From Nansenia antarctica (Eukaryota; Chordata; Actinopteri; Argentiniformes; Microstomatidae): DNA of 64,000 nt. Below, one piece after another: positions 1 to 8,942 of this stretch. The stretch is from positions 40,952,982 through 41,016,981 of the forward strand of contig OZ022340.1 in the NCBI GenBank assembly GCA_963989245.1. The letters run 5' to 3'. The notes under the pieces are model-generated. The model ran no database searches, was not told the DNA's origin, and was given only the letters and a program-made list of their open reading frames with translations. Within the stretch, counting starts at the first letter, position 1, and each line of letters starts with the position of its first letter. The position numbers were made by a program, and so were the translations under genes.

Positions 1-796
1 TTTTTTAATTCGTTCTCAAGTTATATCAAAGTGTTGTTTTCTGCCTTTCTGGAGCACATTTGGACTTGTTGTTGAATGCTCCTATAATGTAACTATAAAT
101 GACAATCAGAGTATCTTGAATTACGTGTGTGCAGCCTTTTGCTCAAAAGTTATTAATGTTTCGTTTTTCAGAGTCTCTTTTGACAATCTCTTAAAGAGCT
201 GGTTTCAGTCATTAACAGAGCTGTTCTGAAAGTGTCCAAACGGCCTGTTCTGAGAGTGGACTGTTTTTTTTATTCGTTCTCAAGTTATATCAAAGTGTTG
301 TTTTCTGCCTTTCTGGAGCACATTTTGACTTGTTGTTGAATGCTCCTATAATGTAACTCTAAATGACAATCAGAGTATCTTGAATTACGTGTGTGCAGCC
401 TTTTGCTCAAAAGTTATCAACGTTTCGTTTCACAGTCTCTTTTGACAATCTCTTAAAGAGCTGGTTTCAGTCATTAACATAGCTGTTCTGAAAGTGTGTA
501 AGCGGCCTGTTCTGAGAGTGGACTGTTTTTTGCATTCGTTCTCAAGTTATATCAAAGTGTTGTTTTCTGCCTTTCTGGAGCACATTTTGACTTGTTGTTG
601 AATGCTCCTATAATGTAACTATAAATGACAATCAGAGTATCTTGAATTACGTGTGTGCAGCCTTTTGCTCAAAAGTTATCAACGTTTCGTTTTCAGAGTC
701 TCTTTTGACAATCTCTTAAAGAGCTGGTTTCAGTCATTAACATAGCTGTTCTGAAAGTGTGTAAGCGGCCTGTTCTGAGAGTGGACTGTTTTTTGC
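1..796 (+). repeat. Mixed monomers at the left edge (eight-mer-type start)
   Basis: Three monomers precede the five-mer region. The first (8-271) has the TTTTAATTCG linker, CATTTGGAC, AACTAT, TTAATG and CCAAAC. The second (272-533) has the TTTCACAG variant and ends CATAG..GTAAGC. The third (534-796) has the GCATTCG linker and AACTAT. The same first two monomers open the eight-mer units at 30486 and 32852, so the window starts at the tail end of eight-mer-type sequence. No gene or other element is visible. Confidence 0.8.
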
Positions 797-1059
797 ATTC
801 GTTCTCAAGTTATATCAAAGTGTTGTTTTCTGCCTTTCTGGAGCACATTTTGACTTGTTGTTGAATGCTCCTATAATGTAACTCTAAATGACAATCAGAG
901 TATCTTGAATTACGTGTGTGCAGCCTTTTGCTCAAAAGTTATCAACGTTTTGTTTTCAGAGTCTCTTTTGACAATCTCTTAAAGAGCTGGTTTCAGTCAT
1001 TAACAGAGCTGTTCTGAAAGTGTCCAAACGGCCTGTTCTGAGAGTGGACTGTTTTTTTT

Positions 1060-1322
1060 ATTCGTTCTCAAGTTATATCAAAGTGTTGTTTTCTGCCTTT
1101 CTGGAGCACATTTTGACTTGTTGTTGAATGCTCCTATAATGTAACTCTAAATGACAATCAGAGCAACTTGAATAACGTGTGTGCAGCCTTTTGCTCAAAA
1201 GTTATCAACGTTTCGTTTTCAGAGTCTCTTTTGACAATCTCTTAAAGAGCTGGTTTCAGTCATTAACAGAGCTGTTCTGAAAGTGTCCAAGCGGCCTGTT
1301 CTGAGAGTGGACTGTTTTTTAA
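1060..1322 (+). repeat. Representative 263-bp satellite monomer
   Basis: This copy shows the anatomy of the monomer. It starts at the ATTCGTTCT motif after a T-tract and is about 38% GC by hand count of a near-identical consensus. It has five CpG sites: in the linker motif, in TTACGTG (here AATAACGTG), in CAACG, in TTTCG and in AGCGG. Short symmetric elements are GGAGCA at 1103-1108 with TGCTCC at 1129-1134, CTCTTAAAGAG at 1239-1249, and TTTCAG at 1254-1259 with CTGAAA at 1277-1282. A 14-bp direct subrepeat, CTGTTCTGAAAGTG and CTGTTCTGAGAGTG, lies at 1272-1285 and 1296-1309. Diagnostic variable sites used elsewhere are the linker (GCATTCG, AAATTCG, TTTATTCG, TTTGTTCG), CTGGAG versus CTCGAG or CTTGAG, AACTCT versus AACTAT, AACACT or AACAGT, GAGCAAC versus GAGTATC or GATCAAC, CAACG versus CAGCG or TTAATG, and CAGAG..CCAAGC versus CATAG..GTAAGC. 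Confidence 0.95.
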
Positions 1323-2372
1323 ATTCGTTCTCAAGTTATATCAAAGTGTTGTTTTCTGCCTTTCTGGAGCACATTTTGACTTGTTGTTGAATGCTCCTAT
1401 AATGTAACACTAAATGACAATCAGAGTATCTTGAATTACGTGTGTGCAGCCTTTTGCTCAAAAGTTATCAACGTTTCGTTTCAGAGTCTCTTTTGACAAT
1501 CTCTTAAAGAGCTGGTTTCAGTCATTAACATAGCTGTTTTGAAAGTGTGTAAGCGGCCTGTTCTGAGAGTGGACTGTTTTTTGCATTCGTTCTCAAGTTA
1601 TATCAAAGTGTTGTTTTCTGCCTTTCTGGAGCACATTTTGACTTGTTGTTGAATGCTCCTATAATGTAACTCTAAATGACAATCAGAGCAACTTGAATAA
1701 CGTGTGTGCAGCCTTTTGCTCAAAAGTTATCAGCGTTTCGTTTTCAGAGTCTCTTTTGACAATCTCTTAAAGAGCTGGTTTCAGTCATTAACAGAGCTGT
1801 TCTGAAAGTGTCCAAGCGGCCTGTTCTGAGAGTGGACTGTTTTTTGCATTCGTTCTCAAGTTATATCAAAGTGTTGTTTTCTGCCTTTCTGGAGCACATT
1901 TTGACTTGTTGTTGAATGCTCCTATAATGTAACTCTAAATGACAATCAGAGCAACTTGAATAACGTGTGTGCAGCCTTTTGCTCAAAAGTTATCAACGTT
2001 TCGTTTTCAGAGTCTCTTTTGACAATCTCTTAAAGAGCTGGTTTCAGTCATTAACAGAGCTGTTCTGAAAGTGTCCAAGCGGCCTGTTCTGAGAGTGGAC
2101 TGTTTTTTAAATTCGTTCTCAAGTTATATCAAAGTGTTGTTTTCTGCCTTTCTGGAGCACATTTTGACTTGTTGTTGAATGCTCCTATAATGTAACACTA
2201 AATGACAATCAGAGTATCTTGAATTACGTGTGTGCAGCCTTTTGCTCAAAAGTTATCAACGTTTCGTTTCAGAGTCTCTTTTGACAATCTCTTAAAGAGC
2301 TGGTTTCAGTCATTAACATAGCTGTTTTGAAAGTGTGTAAGCGGCCTGTTCTGAGAGTGGACTGTTTTTTGC

Positions 2373-3686
2373 ATTCGTTCTCAAGTTATATCAAAGTGTT
2401 GTTTTCTGCCTTTCTGGAGCACATTTTGACTTGTTGTTGAATGCTCCTATAATGTAACTCTAAATGACAATCAGAGCAACTTGAATAACGTGTGTGCAGC
2501 CTTTTGCTCAAAAGTTATCAGCGTTTCGTTTTCAGAGTCTCTTTTGACAATCTCTTAAAGAGCTGGTTTCAGTCATTAACAGAGCTGTTCTGAAAGTGTC
2601 CAAGCGGCCTGTTCTCAGAGTGGACTGTTTTTTGCATTCGTTCTCAAGTTATATCAAAGTGTTGTTTTCTGCCTTTCTCGAGCACATTTTGACTTGTTGT
2701 TGAATGCTCCTATAATATAACTCTAAATGACAATCAGATCAACTTGAATTACGTGTGTGCAGCCTTTTGCTCAAAAGTTATCAACGTTTCGTTTTCAGAG
2801 TCTCTTTTGACAATCTCTTAAAGAGCTGGTTTCAGTCATTAACATAGCTGTTCTGAAAGTGTGTAAGCGGCCTGTTCTGAGAGTGGACTGTTTTTTGCAT
2901 TCGTTCTCAAGTTATATCAAAGTGTTGTTTTCTGCCTTTCTGGAGCACATTTTGACTTGTTGTTGAATGCTCCTATAATGTAACTCTAAATGACAATCAG
3001 AGTATCTTGAATTACGTGTGTGCAGCCTTTTGCTCAAAAGTTATCAACGTTTTGTTTTCAGAGTCTCTTTTGACAATCTCTTAAAGAGCTGGTTTCAGTC
3101 ATTAACAGAGCTGTTCTGAAAGTGTCCAAACGGCCTGTTCTGAGAGTGGACTGTTTTTTTTATTCGTTCTCAAGTTATATCAAAGTGTTGTTTTCTGCCT
3201 TTCTGGAGCACATTTTGACTTGTTGTTGAATGCTCCTATAATGTAACTCTAAATGACAATCAGAGCAACTTGAATAACGTGTGTGCAGCCTTTTGCTCAA
3301 AAGTTATCAACGTTTCGTTTTCAGAGTCTCTTTTGACAATCTCTTAAAGAGCTGGTTTCAGTCATTAACAGAGCTGTTCTGAAAGTGTCCAAGCGGCCTG
3401 TTCTGAGAGTGGACTGTTTTTTAAATTCGTTCTCAAGTTATATCAAAGTGTTGTTTTCTGCCTTTCTGGAGCACATTTTGACTTGTTGTTGAATGCTCCT
3501 ATAATGTAACACTAAATGACAATCAGAGTATCTTGAATTACGTGTGTGCAGCCTTTTGCTCAAAAGTTATCAACGTTTCGTTTCAGAGTCTCTTTTGACA
3601 ATCTCTTAAAGAGCTGGTTTCAGTCATTAACATAGCTGTTTTGAAAGTGTGTAAGCGGCCTGTTCTGAGAGTGGACTGTTTTTTGC
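2373..3686 (+). repeat. Five-mer HOR unit, example copy 1 (1,314 bp)
   Basis: Five monomers start at 2373, 2636, 2899, 3162 and 3425. Their linkers are GCATTCG, GCATTCG, GCATTCG, TTTATTCG and AAATTCG, and their markers are CAGCG, CTCGAG with GATCAAC, CAACGTTTTG, GAGCAAC, and AACACT with CATAG. The next unit has the same order and length. One visible difference is GTTCTCAGAG near 2613 in this copy against GTTCTGAGAG in the next. Confidence 0.9.
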
Positions 3687-5000
3687 ATTCGTTCTCAAGT
3701 TATATCAAAGTGTTGTTTTCTGCCTTTCTGGAGCACATTTTGACTTGTTGTTGAATGCTCCTATAATGTAACTCTAAATGACAATCAGAGCAACTTGAAT
3801 AACGTGTGTGCAGCCTTTTGCTCAAAAGTTATCAGCGTTTCGTTTTCAGAGTCTCTTTTGACAATCTCTTAAAGAGCTGGTTTCAGTCATTAACAGAGCT
3901 GTTCTGAAAGTGTCCAAGCGGCCTGTTCTGAGAGTGGACTGTTTTTTGCATTCGTTCTCAAGTTATATCAAAGTGTTGTTTTCTGCCTTTCTCGAGCACA
4001 TTTTGACTTGTTGTTGAATGCTCCTATAATATAACTCTAAATGACAATCAGATCAACTTGAATTACGTGTGTGCAGCCTTTTGCTCAAAAGTTATCAACG
4101 TTTCGTTTTCAGAGTCTCTTTTGACAATCTCTTAAAGAGCTGGTTTCAGTCATTAACATAGCTGTTCTGAAAGTGTGTAAGCGGCCTGTTCTGAGAGTGG
4201 ACTGTTTTTTGCATTCGTTCTCAAGTTATATCAAAGTGTTGTTTTCTGCCTTTCTGGAGCACATTTTGACTTGTTGTTGAATGCTCCTATAATGTAACTC
4301 TAAATGACAATCAGAGTATCTTGAATTACGTGTGTGCAGCCTTTTGCTCAAAAGTTATCAACGTTTTGTTTTCAGAGTCTCTTTTGACAATCTCTTAAAG
4401 AGCTGGTTTCAGTCATTAACAGAGCTGTTCTGAAAGTGTCCAAACGGCCTGTTCTGAGAGTGGACTGTTTTTTTTATTCGTTCTCAAGTTATATCAAAGT
4501 GTTGTTTTCTGCCTTTCTGGAGCACATTTTGACTTGTTGTTGAATGCTCCTATAATGTAACTCTAAATGACAATCAGAGCAACTTGAATAACGTGTGTGC
4601 AGCCTTTTGCTCAAAAGTTATCAACGTTTCGTTTTCAGAGTCTCTTTTGACAATCTCTTAAAGAGCTGGTTTCAGTCATTAACAGAGCTGTTCTGAAAGT
4701 GTCCAAGCGGCCTGTTCTGAGAGTGGACTGTTTTTTAAATTCGTTCTCAAGTTATATCAAAGTGTTGTTTTCTGCCTTTCTGGAGCACATTTTGACTTGT
4801 TGTTGAATGCTCCTATAATGTAACACTAAATGACAATCAGAGTATCTTGAATTACGTGTGTGCAGCCTTTTGCTCAAAAGTTATCAACGTTTCGTTTCAG
4901 AGTCTCTTTTGACAATCTCTTAAAGAGCTGGTTTCAGTCATTAACAGAGCTGTTCTGAAAGTGTCCAAGCGGCCTTTATCTGAGAGTGGACTGTTTTTTT
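3687..5000 (+). repeat. Five-mer HOR unit, example copy 2 (1,314 bp)
   Basis: This unit repeats the monomer order of 2373-3686 at exactly 1,314 bp offset, from the CAGCG monomer at 3687 to the AAATTCG/AACACT monomer. Its last monomer departs from the first unit: it ends CAGAG..CCAAGCGG followed by CCTTTATCTG, which leads into a monomer with a seven-T linker and GTTTACTGCC at 5001. The switch looks like a recombination or conversion junction with the CCTTTATCTG lineage. Confidence 0.85.
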
Positions 5001-5263
5001 ATTCGTTCTCAAGTTATATCAAAGTGTTGTTTACTGCCTTTCTGGAGCACATTTTGACTTGTTGTTGAATGCTCCTATAATGTAACTCTAAATGACAATC
5101 AGAGCAACTTGAATAACGTGTGTGCAGCCTTTTGCTCAAAAGTTATCAGCGTTTCGTTTTCAGAGTCTCTTTTGACAATCTCTTAAAGAGCTGGTTTCAG
5201 TCATTAACAGAGCTGTTCTGAAAGTGTCCAAGCGGCCTGTTCTCAGAGTGGACTGTTTTTTGC

Positions 5264-5526
5264 ATTCGTTCTCAAGTTATATCAAAGTGTTGTTTTCTGC
5301 CTTTCTCGAGCACATTTTGACTTGTTGTTGAATGCTCCTATAATGTAACTCTAAATGACAATCAGAGCAACTTGAATAACGTGTGTGCAGCCTTTTGCTC
5401 AAAAGTTATCAGCGTTTCGTTTTCAGAGTCTCTTTTGACAATCTCTTAAAGAGCTGGTTTCAGTCATTAACAGAGCTGTTCTGAAAGTGTCCAAGCGGCC
5501 TGTTCTCAGAGTGGACTGTTTTTTGC
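5264..5526 (+). repeat. Hybrid monomer (CTCGAG type joined to CAGCG type)
   Basis: The left part carries CTCGAG, the marker of the GATCAAC monomer. The rest carries TAATGTAACTCT, GAGCAAC, AATAAC and CAGCG, the markers of the neighbouring CAGCG monomer. The switch lies in the roughly 35 bp between CTCGAG and the TATAATG/TATAATA difference. It is followed at 5527 by an intact CTCGAG/GATCAAC monomer. This is what unequal crossover or gene conversion between adjacent monomers would leave. Confidence 0.75.
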
Positions 5527-8500
5527 ATTCGTTCTCAAGTTATATCAAAGTGTTGTTTTCTGCCTTTCTCGAGCACATTTTGACTTGTTGTTGAATGCTC
5601 CTATAATATAACTCTAAATGACAATCAGATCAACTTGAATTACGTGTGTGCAGCCTTTTGCTCAAAAGTTATCAACGTTTCGTTTTCAGAGTCTCTTTTG
5701 ACAATCTCTTAAAGAGCTGGTTTCAGTCATTAACATAGCTGTTCTGAAAGTGTGTAAGCGGCCTGTTCTGAGAGTGGACTGTTTTTTGCATTCGTTCTCA
5801 AGTTATATCAAAGTGTTGTTTTCTGCCTTTCTGGAGCACATTTTGACTTGTTGTTGAATGCTCCTATAATGTAACTCTAAATGACAATCAGAGTATCTTG
5901 AATTACGTGTGTGCAGCCTTTTGCTCAAAAGTTATCAACGTTTTGTTTTCAGAGTCTCTTTTGACAATCTCTTAAAGAGCTGGTTTCAGTCATTAACAGA
6001 GCTGTTCTGAAAGTGTCCAAACGGCCTGTTCTGAGAGTGGACTGTTTTTTTTATTCGTTCTCAAGTTATATCAAAGTGTTGTTTTCTGCCTTTCTGGAGC
6101 ACATTTTGACTTGTTGTTGAATGCTCCTATAATGTAACTCTAAATGACAATCAGAGCAACTTGAATAACGTGTGTGCAGCCTTTTGCTCAAAAGTTATCA
6201 ACGTTTCGTTTTCAGAGTCTCTTTTGACAATCTCTTAAAGAGCTGGTTTCAGTCATTAACAGAGCTGTTCTGAAAGTGTCCAAGCGGCCTGTTCTGAGAG
6301 TGGACTGTTTTTTAAATTCGTTCTCAAGTTATATCAAAGTGTTGTTTTCTGCCTTTCTGGAGCACATTTTGACTTGTTGTTGAATGCTCCTATAATGTAA
6401 CACTAAATGACAATCAGAGTATCTTGAATTACGTGTGTGCAGCCTTTTGCTCAAAAGTTATCAACGTTTCGTTTCAGAGTCTCTTTTGACAATCTCTTAA
6501 AGAGCTGGTTTCAGTCATTAACATAGCTGTTTTGAAAGTGTGTAAGCGGCCTGTTCTGAGAGTGGACTGTTTTTTGCATTCGTTCTCAAGTTATATCAAA
6601 GTGTTGTTTTCTGCCTTTCTGGAGCACATTTTGACTTGTTGTTGAATGCTCCTATAATGTAACTCTAAATGACAATCAGAGCAACTTGAATAACGTGTGT
6701 GCAGCCTTTTGCTCAAAAGTTATCAGCGTTTCGTTTTCAGAGTCTCTTTTGACAATCTCTTAAAGAGCTGGTTTCAGTCATTAACAGAGCTGTTCTGAAA
6801 GTGTCCAAGCGGCCTGTTCTGAGAGTGGACTGTTTTTTGCATTCGTTCTCAAGTTATATCAAAGTGTTGTTTTCTGCCTTTCTCGAGCACATTTTGACTT
6901 GTTGTTGAATGCTCCTATAATATAACTCTAAATGACAATCAGATCAACTTGAATTACGTGTGTGCAGCCTTTTGCTCAAAAGTTATCAACGTTTCGTTTT
7001 CAGAGTCTCTTTTGACAATCTCTTAAAGAGCTGGTTTCAGTCATTAACATAGCTGTTCTGAAAGTGTGTAAGCGGCCTGTTCTGAGAGTGGACTGTTTTT
7101 TGCATTCGTTCTCAAGTTATATCAAAGTGTTGTTTTCTGCCTTTCTGGAGCACATTTTGACTTGTTGTTGAATGCTCCTATAATGTAACTCTAAATGACA
7201 ATCAGAGTATCTTGAATTACGTGTGTGCAGCCTTTTGCTCAAAAGTTATCAACGTTTTGTTTTCAGAGTCTCTTTTGACAATCTCTTAAAGAGCTGGTTT
7301 CAGTCATTAACAGAGCTGTTCTGAAAGTGTCCAAACGGCCTGTTCTGAGAGTGGACTGTTTTTTTTATTCGTTCTCAAGTTATATCAAAGTGTTGTTTTC
7401 TGCCTTTCTGGAGCACATTTTGACTTGTTGTTGAATGCTCCTATAATGTAACTCTAAATGACAATCAGAGCAACTTGAATAACGTGTGTGCAGCCTTTTG
7501 CTCAAAAGTTATCAACGTTTCGTTTTCAGAGTCTCTTTTGACAATCTCTTAAAGAGCTGGTTTCAGTCATTAACAGAGCTGTTCTGAAAGTGTCCAAGCG
7601 GCCTGTTCTGAGAGTGGACTGTTTTTTAAATTCGTTCTCAAGTTATATCAAAGTGTTGTTTTCTGCCTTTCTGGAGCACATTTTGACTTGTTGTTGAATG
7701 CTCCTATAATGTAACACTAAATGACAATCAGAGTATCTTGAATTACGTGTGTGCAGCCTTTTGCTCAAAAGTTATCAACGTTTCGTTTCAGAGTCTCTTT
7801 TGACAATCTCTTAAAGAGCTGGTTTCAGTCATTAACAGAGCTGTTCTGAAAGTGTCCAAGCGGCCTTTATCTGAGAGTGGACTGTTTTTTTATTCGTTCT
7901 CAAGTTATATCAAAGTGTTGTTTACTGCCTTTCTGGAGCACATTTTGACTTGTTGTTGAATGCTCCTATAATGTAACACTAAATGACAATCAGAGTATCT
8001 TGAATTACGTGTGTGCAGCCTTTTGCTCAAAAGTTATCAACGTTTCGTTTCAGAGTCTCTTTTGACAATCTCTTAAAGAGCTGGTTTCAGTCATTAACAT
8101 AGCTGTTTTGAAAGTGTGTAAGCGGCCTGTTCTGAGAGTGGACTGTTTTTTGCATTCGTTCTCAAGTTATATCAAAGTGTTGTTTTCTGCCTTTCTGGAG
8201 CACATTTTGACTTGTTGTTGAATGCTCCTATAATGTAACTCTAAATGACAATCAGAGCAACTTGAATAACGTGTGTGCAGCCTTTTGCTCAAAAGTTATC
8301 AGCGTTTCGTTTTCAGAGTCTCTTTTGACAATCTCTTAAAGAGCTGGTTTCAGTCATTAACAGAGCTGTTCTGAAAGTGTCCAAGCGGCCTGTTCTCAGA
8401 GTGGACTGTTTTTTGCATTCGTTCTCAAGTTATATCAAAGTGTTGTTTTCTGCCTTTCTGGAGCACATTTTGACTTGTTGTTGAATGCTCCTATAATGTA

Positions 8501-8679
8501 ACTCTAAATGACAATCAGAGCAACTTGAATAACGTGTGTGCAGCCTTTTGCTCAAAAGTTATCAGCGTTTCGTTTTCAGAGTCTCTTTTGACAATCTCTT
8601 AAAGAGCTGGTTTCAGTCATTAACAGAGCTGTTCTGAAAGTGTCCAAGCGGCCTGTTCTCAGAGTGGACTGTTTTTTGC

Positions 8680-8942
8680 ATTCGTTCTCAAGTTATATCA
8701 AAGTGTTGTTTTCTGCCTTTCTCGAGCACATTTTGACTTGTTGTTGAATGCTCCTATAATGTAACTCTAAATGACAATCAGAGCAACTTGAATAACGTGT
8801 GTGCAGCCTTTTGCTCAAAAGTTATCAGCGTTTCGTTTTCAGAGTCTCTTTTGACAATCTCTTAAAGAGCTGGTTTCAGTCATTAACAGAGCTGTTCTGA
8901 AAGTGTCCAAGCGGCCTGTTCTCAGAGTGGACTGTTTTTTGC
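8680..8942 (+). repeat. Hybrid monomer, second copy
   Basis: It has the same marker combination as the hybrid at 5264-5526: CTCGAG followed by GTAACTCT, GAGCAAC and CAGCG, ending GTTCTCAGAG. An intact CTCGAG/GATCAAC monomer follows at 8943. The shared junction suggests the hybrid arose once and was then copied with its neighbours. Confidence 0.75.

Noticed and set aside
1113..1140. Bacterial sigma-70-like promoter, TTGACT, 16-bp spacer, TATAAT, in nearly every monomer
   Set aside because: The match is good, but the array is eukaryotic-type satellite with no downstream genes. Copies lacking TTG have a 13-bp spacer. It is most likely chance in AT-rich sequence; it might cause odd behaviour of clones in bacteria.
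1060..1322. CENP-B box
   Set aside because: TTCG occurs in ATTCGTTCT and TTTCGTTTT, but the required downstream A and CGGG positions do not match on the + strand, and I saw no match on the other strand.
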